Source: Pseudomonadota bacterium
GTDB taxonomy: Bacteria > Pseudomonadota > Alphaproteobacteria > Rhizobiales > Rhizobiaceae
Length of the DNA: 6,049 nt
Direction: 5' to 3'
NCBI GenBank assembly: GCA_023419995.1
Contig: JAEZXF010000446.1
Span: forward strand, 1 to 6,049
How positions within the stretch are numbered: position 1 is the stretch's first letter; each line of letters opens with the position of its first letter. Shown in pieces: positions 1 through 6,049 of the stretch. The translations under genes were made by a program, and so were the position numbers. The notes beneath the pieces were generated by a model. The model saw only the letters and a list, made by a program, of their open reading frames with translations, did not search any database and was not told where the DNA came from.

Positions 1-899
1 ACTTCCGGCTCCATGATGAAGTTAAGGAATTCATGGGCTTCCTCGACGCTCTTCGCGTCGGCGGGAATGGCCAGCTGGTCGAACCACATCTGCGCGCCTT
101 CCTTGGGCACCACATAGGCCACCTCGACGCCCTGGTCGGCCTCGGCAGCACGGTCGGCCGCCTGGAAAACGTCGCCCGACCAGCCGATGGCCGCGCAGAT
201 GTCGCCGTTGGCGAGCGCGTTGATGAACTCGGAGGAGTGGAACTTGCGGACGTGCGGCCGGACGGACAGCAGCAGCTCCTCGGCCTTGGCGAGGTTCGCC
301 TCGTCCTTGCCGTTGGGGTCGAGCCCGAGATAGTTCAGCACCGTCGGGACGATGTCGGTCGGAGAATCGAGGAAGTAGACGCCGCAGTCGGCGACCTTGG
401 CGATCTGCGCGGGATCGAACACGACGCTCCACGAGTCGACCTCGTCGATGCCGAGCGCCTCCTTCACCTTCTGCACGTTGTAGCCGATGCCGACGGTGCC
501 CCACATGTAGTTGATGGAGTACTCGTTGCCGGGGTCGTAGGCGGCGGTGCGCTCGGAGACCACGTCCCACATGTTCTTCAGGTTGGGCAGCTTCGACTTG
601 TCGAGCTTCTGGTAGACGCCCGCCTCGATCTGGCGCACCATGAACGGGCTCGCCGTCGGCACGACCACGTCGTAGCCGGAAGCGCCGGCGAGCAGCTTGG
701 TCTCGAGGATCTCGTTGGAATCGAACACGTCGTAGACGACACGGATGCCGGTCTTGGCGGTGAATTCCTGGATGATCGAATCGTCGATGTAGTCCGACCA
801 GTTGTAGACGTTGACGACACGCTCCTGCGCCTGTGCGCCGAAGGCCAGCACGGCGGCGGCCAGCGACGCGGTTGAAAGCAGGATTGCCTTGCGGATCAT
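1..899 (-). CDS. potF: Putrescine ABC transporter periplasmic binding protein, PotF-like (3' end beyond window)
   Basis: Extracellular solute-binding protein that captures putrescine in the periplasm and delivers it to an ABC permease. The 299 visible codons start at ATG 897-899 and run off the left edge; family members have about 365-370 residues, so roughly 70 are missing. Residues 1-24 form a signal peptide (MIRK, then a hydrophobic stretch, then AQA before QE). The mature protein opens with VYNWSDYI, the polyamine-binder signature, followed by VVYDVFDSNEILETKLL and VVVPTAS. Further on, LRPHVRKFHSSEFINALANG, GWSGDVFQA and MWFDQLAIPADAK match E. coli PotF closely from memory, including the Trp/Asp of GW-GD and the Phe-Asp pair of the ligand pocket. 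One pocket stretch reads FLDSPTDI where E. coli has a PEE-type sequence, so ligand preference may differ slightly. A good Shine-Dalgarno (AGAGGAGA, 905-912) lies a few bases upstream. It is the last visible gene of the minus-strand polyamine group. PotD (spermidine) is the alternative, but the wording favours PotF. Confidence 0.93.
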   Translation of the reverse strand, partial: MIRKAILLSTASLAAAVLAFGAQAQERVVNVYNWSDYIDDSIIQEFTAKTGIRVVYDVFDSNEILETKLLAGASGYDVVVPTASPFMVRQIEAGVYQKLDKSKLPNLKNMWDVVSERTAAYDPGNEYSINYMWGTVGIGYNVQKVKEALGIDEVDSWSVVFDPAQIAKVADCGVYFLDSPTDIVPTVLNYLGLDPNGKDEANLAKAEELLLSVRPHVRKFHSSEFINALANGDICAAIGWSGDVFQAADRAAEADQGVEVAYVVPKEGAQMWFDQLAIPADAKSVEEAHEFLNFIMEPE

Positions 900-904
900 G
901 GTGT

Positions 905-912
905 TCTCCTCT
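905..912 (-). promoter_or_regulatory. Ribosome binding site of potF
   Basis: On the minus strand AGAGGAGA sits about five bases before the ATG at 897-899. It is the strongest Shine-Dalgarno in the polyamine group, much better than those before puuA and the EamA gene. This suits high synthesis of a periplasmic binding protein relative to its neighbours. Confidence 0.8.
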
Positions 913-981
913 GTCAAAGCTCGCTTCCGGGCTCTCGTGGAGCAGGCTCCCGGCCCGGTTGATCGGTGAAAAGCCTATTGA

Positions 982-1011
982 CGTTTTCGCGCCGCCACAA
1001 GCGCGAAAACG
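982..1011 (-). terminator. Stem-loop between puuA and potF (terminator or mRNA-stabilising hairpin)
   Basis: Perfect inverted repeat with 11-base arms (CGTTTTCGCGC at 982-992, GCGCGAAAACG at 1001-1011) and an eight-base loop. It begins about ten bases after the puuA stop codon. There is no clean T-run on the 3' side in either direction (minus strand continues TCAATAGGC), so it is not a classic intrinsic terminator. In transport operons such stem-loops often attenuate or protect mRNA so that the binding protein is made in excess. That role is inference; the dyad itself is seen directly. Confidence 0.5.
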
Positions 1012-1021
1012 CGCGCCGCAT

Positions 1022-2491
1022 TCACAGATAGGTCGTGCGTTCGAGCGGCGTGATCTCGCCCCAGAAGGCGAGGATCTCGGCCCGCTTGAGGTCCTTGTAG
1101 ACCTTGGAGAGGAGCGGCCCGAGCGCGCGCTCGACGAAGCGGCCCTTGGCCATGAGCTGGAGGGCGTCGTCCATGTCGTCGGGCAGGAACAGGCCCTCGT
1201 CCTCGTAGGCGTTGCCCTGCACCGGCGGCGGCGGCACGGCCCTGGCCTCGATGCCCTCGACCATGCCCTGGATCACGGCCGCCATCACCAGATAGGGATT
1301 GGCGTCGGCGCCGGCGATGCGGTGCTCGACGCGGCGGTTCTCCTCGTTGGAGACGGGGATGCGCAGCGCTACCGAGCGGTTGTTCTCGGCCCAGACGGCG
1401 CGCGTCGGCGCATAGGAGCCGGGGGTGATGCGGCGGAAGCCGTTCCACGTGTTGATGAACAGCAGCAGCGATTCCGGCATCGTCTTCAGGAGGCCGGCGA
1501 CGGCGGATTCGAGCCGGGGCCTGCCTTCGCTGCCGGCGAAGATGTTGCGGCCGTCCGGCCCCAGCACCGAGGCGTGGACGTGCATGCCGTTGCCGGCATA
1601 TTCGAGGAAGGGCTTGGCCATGAAGGTGGCGGTCAGCCCGTGGGCGCGGGCGCAGCCCATGACGATGCGCCTGAGCAGGATGACGTCGTCGGCCGCCTTG
1701 AGCGGATCGGCCCGGTGCTTCAAGTTGACCTCGAACTGGCCGGGCGCGGCCTCCTTGATGATGGTGTCGATGGGCAGGCTCTGCGCCGCGGCGGCGTCGC
1801 GGATCATGTCGAACAGCTCGGCATGCTCGGCGAGGTCGTCGAGCCCGTACATGCGCAGCCGGTCCGGCCCCGCCATGGCGCCGACCGGCGCGGGCATGCC
1901 GTCGTCCCAGTCGGTCTCGGGGTCGAGCAGGTAGAATTCGAGCTCGAAGGCGACGACCGGGAAGAAGCCCTTGTCGTTGACCTCGGCGATCTTTTTCTTC
2001 AGCACCTGCCGCGGGTCGGCCATGAAGGGCTCGCCCTCGGGCGTGAAGGTCTGGAGCAGCACCTGCGCAGTCTTGCGCTTGGCCCAAGGCACGATGGCGA
2101 GCGTGCCGCGCGTGGCGCGGCAATAGCCGTCCTGGTCGCCGGTCTCGATGTGCAGCCCGGTCTCGGTGACCTCGCGGCCCCACACGTCGAGGCCGTGCAG
2201 CGACATCGGGAAGTTGACGCCTTCCTGGAAGGCCTTCTTGAGCGCGTCGGCCGGCGCCCACTTGCCGCGCATGACGCCGTTGGGATCGACGATCAGAAAT
2301 TCGACGGCTTCAAGATCGGGATGCGCTTCGACGAAGGCGCGATACTCGCGTTCGTGATCGGGAGAGACAAACCGGCTGGACTCTTCGGCGTCGCGGGACG
2401 AAATGTCCGGCGTGTCTGGTTCGGATCTGCGTTTTGCTTCGGATATACGCTTGCTTCCGGGCTCCAGAACGCCCGATGACTGTGACCTCAA
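1022..2491 (-). CDS. puuA: Gamma-glutamylputrescine synthetase (glutamine synthetase family, PuuA-like)
   Basis: ATP-dependent ligase joining glutamate to putrescine, the first step of the Puu route that converts putrescine to GABA in the cytoplasm. With the TTG start at 2489-2491 it has 489 residues (E. coli PuuA about 472). Glutamine-synthetase signatures appear in order: N-terminal beta-grasp part with DPNGVMRGKW (69-78); VVAFELEFYLLD (179-190) with metal-ligand glutamates; EAAPGQFEVN (247-256); ATFMAKPFLEYAGNGMHVH (288-306), with the catalytic-site His pair; NNRSVALRIP (370-379); and RVEHRIAGADANPYLVMAA (387-405). FPVVAFELEFYLL, ATFMAKP and GADANPYLVMAA are nearly the wording of E. coli PuuA, which favours it over GlnA. 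The only in-frame ATG is inside VMRGKW, too deep in the fold. TTG is the sole ATG/GTG/TTG upstream, preceded six bases earlier by only a weak AGG. It gives an N-terminal extension of about 23 polar residues compared with E. coli. It lies 57 bases after the EamA gene stop. Another gamma-glutamylamide synthetase specificity (other amine) is possible. Confidence 0.88.
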   Translation of the reverse strand: MRSQSSGVLEPGSKRISEAKRRSEPDTPDISSRDAEESSRFVSPDHEREYRAFVEAHPDLEAVEFLIVDPNGVMRGKWAPADALKKAFQEGVNFPMSLHGLDVWGREVTETGLHIETGDQDGYCRATRGTLAIVPWAKRKTAQVLLQTFTPEGEPFMADPRQVLKKKIAEVNDKGFFPVVAFELEFYLLDPETDWDDGMPAPVGAMAGPDRLRMYGLDDLAEHAELFDMIRDAAAAQSLPIDTIIKEAAPGQFEVNLKHRADPLKAADDVILLRRIVMGCARAHGLTATFMAKPFLEYAGNGMHVHASVLGPDGRNIFAGSEGRPRLESAVAGLLKTMPESLLLFINTWNGFRRITPGSYAPTRAVWAENNRSVALRIPVSNEENRRVEHRIAGADANPYLVMAAVIQGMVEGIEARAVPPPPVQGNAYEDEGLFLPDDMDDALQLMAKGRFVERALGPLLSKVYKDLKRAEILAFWGEITPLERTTYL

Positions 2492-2548
2492 GATAGACCT
2501 GTCGGGTTGTTTCGGCTTTTTCCAGCCTGCCCCTGCGCCCCGACTCTG

Positions 2549-3490
2549 TCAATGGGGCGTCGGAAGGCCGCTGACGCCGGGCCGGTTCGGGCGCGCCATG
2601 CGGCGCACCTCGATCGCGATGTGGACCATCAGCGCGGCGAAGACGATCGCCCCGCCGAGGACGGTGCGCGAGGCCGGCACCTCGCCGTGCACCAGCCACA
2701 CCCAGATGGGGCCGAACAGCGTCTCGAAAGTGGCGAGAAGCGCGGTGTAGGCCGGCGCGATCAGGCGGGCGCCGATGGCGTAGAAGGCGAGCGCCAGCCC
2801 GAGATTGATCGCGCCGAAGGCGAACAGGAAGCCCATGTCGCGCGGCGAGACGTGGAGCGTCTCGGCCTGGGTGGCGGCCACGGCGCCGGCGATGATGACG
2901 CCGAGGAAGGTGGCGGGCGTCATGCGCACATGCGCGAAGCGGCGCATCAGCACGGTGGAGACCGAGAAGGCGATCATGATCAAGAGCGCCAGCCCGTCGC
3001 CCACGAACGACATGCCGCTGCCGATCGACCCCGACACCATGACGCCGACGCCGACGATGACGGCGGCGATCGCCGCCCATGTCGCGCCGGAGACGCGGAC
3101 GCCCAGCACGACGAAGGACAGCAGCGCGGCCATCAGCGGCCCACCGGCCTGGATCAGCAGGATGTTGGCGACGGTGGTATGCGCGAGCGCCAGCACGAAG
3201 AAAGAGGTCGAGACGGTGAGGCAGAGGGCCACCGCCAGCCCGGGCAGGCCCATGCCGCGGAAGAGCTGGACCGTGCCACGCACGCCGTCGCGCCACAGCA
3301 TGAAGCCGAGCAGGAACGCGGCCGCCCAGAACGAGCGCCAGAACACCGCCGTCCACGGATCGGCCACCTCGATGAAGCGGGCGATGACGCCGCCGAGGCT
3401 CCAGCACAGCGCGGCGAGGAAGACGAAGAGAAAGCCGGCCCGCTCGTCGCGCGCCGCACCCGACATGGTGGGAGTAGAGGTGTCGCTCAT
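2549..3490 (-). CDS. DMT-superfamily transporter with two EamA domains
   Basis: Inner-membrane transporter of the drug/metabolite transporter superfamily; substrate unknown. From ATG at 3488-3490 it is 313 residues, a normal length (about 290-310). Two EamA repeats of about five membrane helices each are visible, roughly residues 18-153 and 163-293. The first helix is around FLFVFLAALCWSLGG, the first repeat ends near AAVIVGVGVMVSG, and the second repeat ends AIVFAALMVHIAI before a basic tail (EVRRMARPNRP). The FETLFGPIWVWLVHGE segment is typical of the second EamA repeat. The frame stays open upstream to 3655, but that part is Arg/Cys-rich, unlike a membrane protein leader, so the Met of MSDTSTPT was chosen. 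No clear Shine-Dalgarno precedes it; Met9 (3464-3466) is an alternative. It is the first gene of the minus-strand polyamine group, which suggests amine or amino-acid import or export, but the sequence does not show the substrate. Confidence 0.88.
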   Translation of the reverse strand: MSDTSTPTMSGAARDERAGFLFVFLAALCWSLGGVIARFIEVADPWTAVFWRSFWAAAFLLGFMLWRDGVRGTVQLFRGMGLPGLAVALCLTVSTSFFVLALAHTTVANILLIQAGGPLMAALLSFVVLGVRVSGATWAAIAAVIVGVGVMVSGSIGSGMSFVGDGLALLIMIAFSVSTVLMRRFAHVRMTPATFLGVIIAGAVAATQAETLHVSPRDMGFLFAFGAINLGLALAFYAIGARLIAPAYTALLATFETLFGPIWVWLVHGEVPASRTVLGGAIVFAALMVHIAIEVRRMARPNRPGVSGLPTPH

Positions 3491-3703
3491 CGACGCATAC
3501 GATCCGGAAAGAGAGGTGGGCAGCCGGGCAGCCCGTCGCCGCCGTTGCCTGCATTTGCAGCTAGAGTCAATCTCGGCCGCCCGCGTGATCCAGCGCGGCG
3601 ATCCCGTTGTGGCACCGGCCCTGCAGCCGCGAGCGACACCGTCTCGCGGCGGCACCGGCGAACTCGTGTTGCGTCGGTTCCGGCTCGGGCGGAAGCACGC
3701 AGG

Positions 3704-3719
3704 GCAAGATTGTTCTTGC
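3704..3719. promoter_or_regulatory. Perfect dyad, possible operator upstream of the polyamine unit
   Basis: GCAAGATTGTTCTTGC has six-base perfect inverted arms around TTGT. It lies about 215 bases upstream of the EamA start, in a gap without recognised genes. Size and symmetry suit a dimeric repressor or activator site, but a single copy of this length can also arise by chance. Which regulator would bind is not visible. Confidence 0.25.
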
Positions 3720-4014
3720 GCGCTCGATCCAAGCGGCAGCGATGGGCGGACGTGGAGCGCACGCCGGCGGCCAGCGTATCACCGTCACCGGCGGCATTTT
3801 CTTCGCGAGCCCGGACGACGCCGGCACCCAAGGCTTGGGGCTGAAGGGATCCTACGCCCATGTCGAGGCCGGGACGACCGAAACGGCCCCTACATGGCCG
3901 GCCGGGCAGTCACCGTGAGGGGCACGCTCTCCGGTTGCGAGAGGAACTTCGACCGCATGCCCGGTTCAACCACCGCGACTTCATCGAGCCGAACACGGTG
4001 ACGTGTATGGAGAA

Positions 4015-4032
4015 GCCGCGAGGACCCGCGGC
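4015..4032. other. Short GC-rich hairpin in the gene-free gap
   Basis: GCCGCG and CGCGGC form six-base arms around a six-base loop. No T-run follows on either strand. It could be a weak transcription barrier between the regulator gene and the polyamine unit, or chance in GC-rich DNA. Confidence 0.2.
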
Positions 4033-4074
4033 CGCATTCGCCGATGCGTCGAGTTCGGCTACATCCGCCCCTTT

Positions 4075-4091
4075 CCCGCGGCAGATGCGGG
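4075..4091 (-). terminator. Weak hairpin after the regulator gene
   Basis: CCCGC and GCGGG form five-base arms around seven bases, beginning 17 bases past the TAG stop of the regulator on the minus strand. The sequence after it is AAAGGGG, so no U-tract would be made. Position suits a terminator, but the structure alone is weak. Confidence 0.25.
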
Positions 4092-4107
4092 CCCCGCCCC
4101 GCAGCCC

Positions 4108-5526
4108 CTACTGGAAGTCGAAGGCGGAAAGCCCGGTCGCCATCTCGTCCAGCCCCAGCGGGCGGGTCACCGGCGGCTCGATGCGCGAGAGGCAGCCGAC
4201 GCGCTCGCACAGGCGGCAGGCGGGGCCGACCGGCGTCACCCTGCCGTCGGCCGGCAGCGCGGCGGCGTAGACGATCTCGTCCTTGAAGCCGATGTCGCAG
4301 CCGACGAGGACGGCGGTGCGGCGCGGGCGCTCCGAGAACGCGCCCTGCGGGCCCTCGAGCGTGCGCGCCAGCGTCAGGAAGGCGGCGCCGTCCGGCATCT
4401 CCACCGCCTCGACCAGGATCTGGCCGGGCTGGGCGAAGGCCGCGTGGACGGCGAGCTTGGGGCAGCCGCCGCCGAAGCGGGCATGCGGAAAGCCCTGCGC
4501 GCCGGCGCGGCGGAAGCGGTTGCCGGCATTGTCGGCCTCCAGCATGAAGAACGGCACGCCGGACTGGCCCGGCTTCTGCATCATCGTCAGCCGGTTGGCC
4601 GCCTGCTCGAACGACACGCCGAAGCGCGAGCGCAGCACGTCGAGGTCGTAGCGCGACCTCTGCGCCGCGGCGAGGAAGGCGGAATAGGGCATCATCAGCG
4701 CATGGGCGGCGTAGCGGCCGAGCTCGAACCGGGCGAGCCGGCGCGCCTCGTCCGACGACAGCTTCAGCGTCCTGATCTCGGCCGCCACCGCCACCTGGCA
4801 GCGGATCAGGCACGCCTCCATCGCCACCTCGCGCAGCTGGTCGAAGGGCGAAAGCCGCTCGGAGATGAACAGGCGCTGCGAGTGGCGGTCGTAGCGGCGG
4901 CGCCAGTTGGGCATGGTGGCGACCGGCAGCACCTTGACGACGATGCCGTGCTCGCGCCGGAGCCAGCCCTTCAGCGCCCCGTAGAGGTCGTCGCCCGGCT
5001 GGAGAAGCTGGGCGAAGGCCTCCGTCTCCTCCTCCAGCGCGGGAAACCAGTTGGCGCGGCGCTCGAAGGTCTCGCGCACCTCGTCGATCGGCAGGCGCGC
5101 CGAGGACAGCGTCGTCGCCCTGCCCTCGCGGGCCAGGAGCTCCGACAGGTCCGACAGCCGCTCCGCCTGCTCGCGATAGGCCCGGTAGAGCTTGATGATG
5201 GCGGCCGAGGCGTTGGGTGCGGCATCGGCGATCTCGACCATCTCCTGGTCGCCGGGCAGCTCGCCCGCCAGCAGCGGGTCGGCGAAGACCTCGCGCAGCG
5301 CGGCGATGGAGCCCGTCCCCTCGGCCTGAAGCTCCTCCGGCTCGACATGGTAGACCGACGCCAGCTTGAGGATGAGCTGGACGGTCAGCGGCCGCTGGTT
5401 GCGCTCGATCAGGTTGAGATAGGAGGGCGAGATGCCGAGCCCCTCGGCCATCGCCGTCTGGGTCAGGCCCTTGGCGTTGCGGATGCGGCGGATGCGCGGT
5501 CCGGCAAAGATCTTCTGTTCGGCCAT
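4108..5526 (-). CDS. XRE-family regulator with short-chain fatty acyl (ScfR) domain, RamB/PrpR/MccR type; probable aceA regulator
   Basis: Cytoplasmic transcription factor of 472 residues, a normal length for this family. Residues about 9-65 are an XRE helix-turn-helix ([20 protein letters not shown], then [16 protein letters not shown]). Residues about 185-310 resemble the IrrE/M78 fold ([36 protein letters not shown]), but the HExxH zinc motif is absent: the matching helix reads [13 protein letters not shown], so no protease activity is expected. Residues about 320-470 are the ScfR domain with [22 protein letters not shown] and [15 protein letters not shown]; cysteines 355, 410, 437, 440 and 445 could hold an iron-sulfur cluster, as reported for mycobacterial PrpR. 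Relatives control the glyoxylate bypass (RamB) or methylcitrate cycle (PrpR, MccR) and sense acyl-CoA. Divergence from aceA, 240 bases away, makes it the likely aceA regulator and suggests self-control. ATG at 5524-5526 follows a modest GAGGG ribosome site. Nothing appears broken. No symbol is assigned because sequence alone does not separate RamB from MccR function. Confidence 0.88.
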   Translation of the reverse strand: MAEQKIFAGPRIRRIRNAKGLTQTAMAEGLGISPSYLNLIERNQRPLTVQLILKLASVYHVEPEELQAEGTGSIAALREVFADPLLAGELPGDQEMVEIADAAPNASAAIIKLYRAYREQAERLSDLSELLAREGRATTLSSARLPIDEVRETFERRANWFPALEEETEAFAQLLQPGDDLYGALKGWLRREHGIVVKVLPVATMPNWRRRYDRHSQRLFISERLSPFDQLREVAMEACLIRCQVAVAAEIRTLKLSSDEARRLARFELGRYAAHALMMPYSAFLAAAQRSRYDLDVLRSRFGVSFEQAANRLTMMQKPGQSGVPFFMLEADNAGNRFRRAGAQGFPHARFGGGCPKLAVHAAFAQPGQILVEAVEMPDGAAFLTLARTLEGPQGAFSERPRRTAVLVGCDIGFKDEIVYAAALPADGRVTPVGPACRLCERVGCLSRIEPPVTRPLGLDEMATGLSAFDFQ

Positions 5527-5557
5527 GACGCTGCCCTCGGACCCCGCATTGACCGGC

Positions 5558-5608
5558 TTTTACAACATCGACCGGATCACGGATTTTACAATCTTCACAA
5601 TTTTACAG
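5558..5608 (+). repeat. Cluster of TTTTACAA direct repeats, candidate operator
   Basis: TTTTACAA occurs exactly at 5558-5565 and 5584-5591. It is followed at near nine-base steps by CTTCACAA (5593-5600) and TTTTACAG (5601-5608). An inverted core TGTAAA lies at 5692-5697, and one more TTTTACAA is inside the first codons of aceA (5776-5783). The tandem spacing and overlap with the regulator -10 element suggest binding of a protein to direct repeats, most simply the adjacent XRE regulator. The binding protein is inferred. Confidence 0.45.
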
Positions 5609-5628
5609 AGCGACAGAGTCAAACGCAA
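5600..5628 (-). promoter_or_regulatory. Candidate sigma-70 promoter for the XRE regulator
   Basis: Read on the minus strand, TTGCGT (5623-5628) and TAAAAT (5600-5605) are separated by exactly 17 bases. The -10 matches the TATAAT consensus at five of six positions; the -35 keeps TTG. Transcription would start about 80 bases before the regulator ATG. The -10 overlaps a TTTTACAG repeat, so protein binding there would be expected to block RNA polymerase. Confidence 0.4.
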
Positions 5629-5766
5629 CACAGGTTTGCTCGAATTATCCGGAGCTTTTCGCCATTTTCCTCGTTGTTTTCGGCAGCGCAATGTAAACGA
5701 AGTCACATCGAGATCGCACCTCCCATGCGGTCCGCCTTGCCACCGTCAGATTGCAGGAGAGTGTCT

Positions 5767-6049
5767 ATGACCGATTTTTACAACCTCGTCCCCTCCGCGC
5801 CCGAAGGCCGCTTCGAGGGCATCGAGCGCCCCTATTCCCCGGAGACCGTCCAGCGCCTGCGCGGCTCGGTGCAGATCAGGCACACGCTGGCCGAGAACGG
5901 CGCCAACCGGCCGTGGAAGCTCGTCCACGAGGAAAGCTTCGTCAACGCGCTCGGCGCGATGACCGGCAACCAGGCCATGCAGCAGGTGCGCGCCGGACTG
6001 AAGGCCATTTATCTCTCCGGCTGGCAGGTCGCCGCCGACGCCAATACGG
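5767..6049 (+). CDS. aceA: Isocitrate lyase, N-terminal part (3' end beyond window)
   Basis: Cleaves isocitrate to glyoxylate and succinate, the first step of the glyoxylate bypass needed for growth on acetate or fatty acids; a cytoplasmic homotetramer. Only the first 94 codons are present; the family has about 430 residues in this lineage. The start [20 protein letters not shown], then [34 protein letters not shown] and [12 protein letters not shown], matches the N-terminal region of proteobacterial isocitrate lyases. [11 protein letters not shown] is a hallmark of this enzyme; the related methylisocitrate lyase PrpB begins quite differently. The catalytic loop (KKCGH) lies beyond the window. 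ATG 5767-5769 follows AGGAGAG (5755-5761) at good spacing. It is transcribed away from the XRE regulator, its likely controller. The frame is intact to the window edge. Confidence 0.96.
   Translation, partial: MTDFYNLVPSAPEGRFEGIERPYSPETVQRLRGSVQIRHTLAENGANRPWKLVHEESFVNALGAMTGNQAMQQVRAGLKAIYLSGWQVAADANT

Larger units (their letters stand above)
3491..4107. other. 617-base stretch without a supportable gene
   Basis: Lies between the start of the EamA gene and the stop of the regulator gene. Several open frames of about 85-135 codons cross it on both strands, but none has a ribosome binding site, a recognisable domain or natural amino-acid composition (most are rich in Arg, Ala and Pro). It contains a 16-base dyad at 3704-3719 and two GC-rich hairpins at 4015-4032 and 4075-4091. 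The promoter for the minus-strand polyamine unit should be here, since it is the only upstream gap, but I see no convincing -35/-10 pair. A decayed gene remnant is possible, most plausibly on the plus strand around 3740-3918, where the third codon position is rather GC-rich. Confidence 0.5.
5527..5766. promoter_or_regulatory. Divergent promoter region between the regulator and aceA
   Basis: A 240-base spacer with no gene. Its middle part (about 5555-5700) is clearly richer in A and T than the flanking genes, typical of a control region. It holds a cluster of TTTACA-type repeats, a plausible minus-strand promoter for the regulator (5600-5628), and an inverted TTTACA (5692-5697) nearer aceA. 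No confident -35/-10 pair was found for aceA. Confidence 0.75.

Noticed and set aside
33..875. Long plus-strand open frame opposite potF
   Set aside because: Antisense shadow in GC-rich DNA: rich in Val, Asp, His and Arg with no domain, while the minus strand encodes clear PotF sequence.
833..2479. 548-codon plus-strand open frame
   Set aside because: Lies opposite the whole of puuA; the composition (His/Arg/Asp/Gly-rich) is that of a mirror frame, and the opposite strand carries all glutamine synthetase motifs.
3491..3655. Upstream extension of the EamA gene to 3655 (55 extra residues)
   Set aside because: The extra part is rich in Arg, Cys and Gly, does not resemble a leader, and would make the protein longer than its family.
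2507..3844. 445-codon plus-strand open frame
   Set aside because: Antisense to the EamA transporter; very rich in Arg, His, Asp and Gly without recognisable features.
3607..3918. 103-codon plus-strand frame in the gene-free gap
   Set aside because: TTG start without a ribosome site and no recognisable protein. Kept only as a possibility within the gap description.
3890..4813. 307-codon minus-strand frame overlapping the regulator
   Set aside because: Same strand but a different frame from the XRE regulator, dominated by Arg, Ala and Gly; it is a shadow frame.
4108..5526. Reading the regulator as part of a toxin-antitoxin or ImmA/IrrE protease system
   Set aside because: HExxH is missing, the ScfR domain is present, and the divergent neighbour is isocitrate lyase, all pointing to a metabolic regulator.
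5674..5697. TTGTTT...TGTAAA as an aceA promoter
   Set aside because: The spacing is only 12 bases, too short for a sigma-70 promoter.

Overview
The window looks like chromosomal DNA of a GC-rich alphaproteobacterium. Protein wording and gene arrangement resemble Hyphomicrobiales such as the Mesorhizobium/Phyllobacteriaceae group, but this is inferred from remembered protein sequence, not from a search. It holds five recognisable protein genes. No RNA gene, insertion sequence, CRISPR array or phage gene was seen.

Positions 1-3490 carry a minus-strand polyamine cluster. In transcription order it is: a DMT/EamA-family membrane transporter (2549-3490), a glutamine-synthetase-family enzyme that looks like gamma-glutamylputrescine synthetase PuuA (1022-2491), and a PotF-type periplasmic putrescine-binding protein cut by the left edge (1-899). 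The genes are 57 and 122 bases apart. They fit one transcription unit for taking up putrescine and channelling it into the gamma-glutamyl (Puu) degradation route. The missing ABC subunits (PotGHI type) would be expected just beyond the left edge. PuuA has no usable ATG and appears to start at TTG. A strong 11-bp-arm hairpin lies between puuA and potF.

Positions 3491-4107 (617 bases) hold no gene I can support. There are short dyads and a few open frames without ribosome binding sites or recognisable protein sequence. The stretch may hold the promoter of the polyamine unit.

Positions 4108-6049 hold a glyoxylate-bypass locus. A 472-residue XRE-family regulator of the RamB/PrpR/MccR (short-chain fatty acyl, ScfR) type is on the minus strand, divergent from isocitrate lyase aceA (from 5767, cut by the right edge). 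The 240-base divergent spacer is AT-rich compared with its surroundings and contains a cluster of TTTACA-type repeats, one overlapping a good -10/-35 pair for the regulator. This arrangement suggests the regulator controls aceA and itself in response to acyl-CoA or acetate/propionate metabolism.

No wholly new system is evident. The points most worth checking are the repeat cluster, the cysteine-rich C-terminal domain of the regulator, the TTG start of puuA, and the unexplained 617-base gap.
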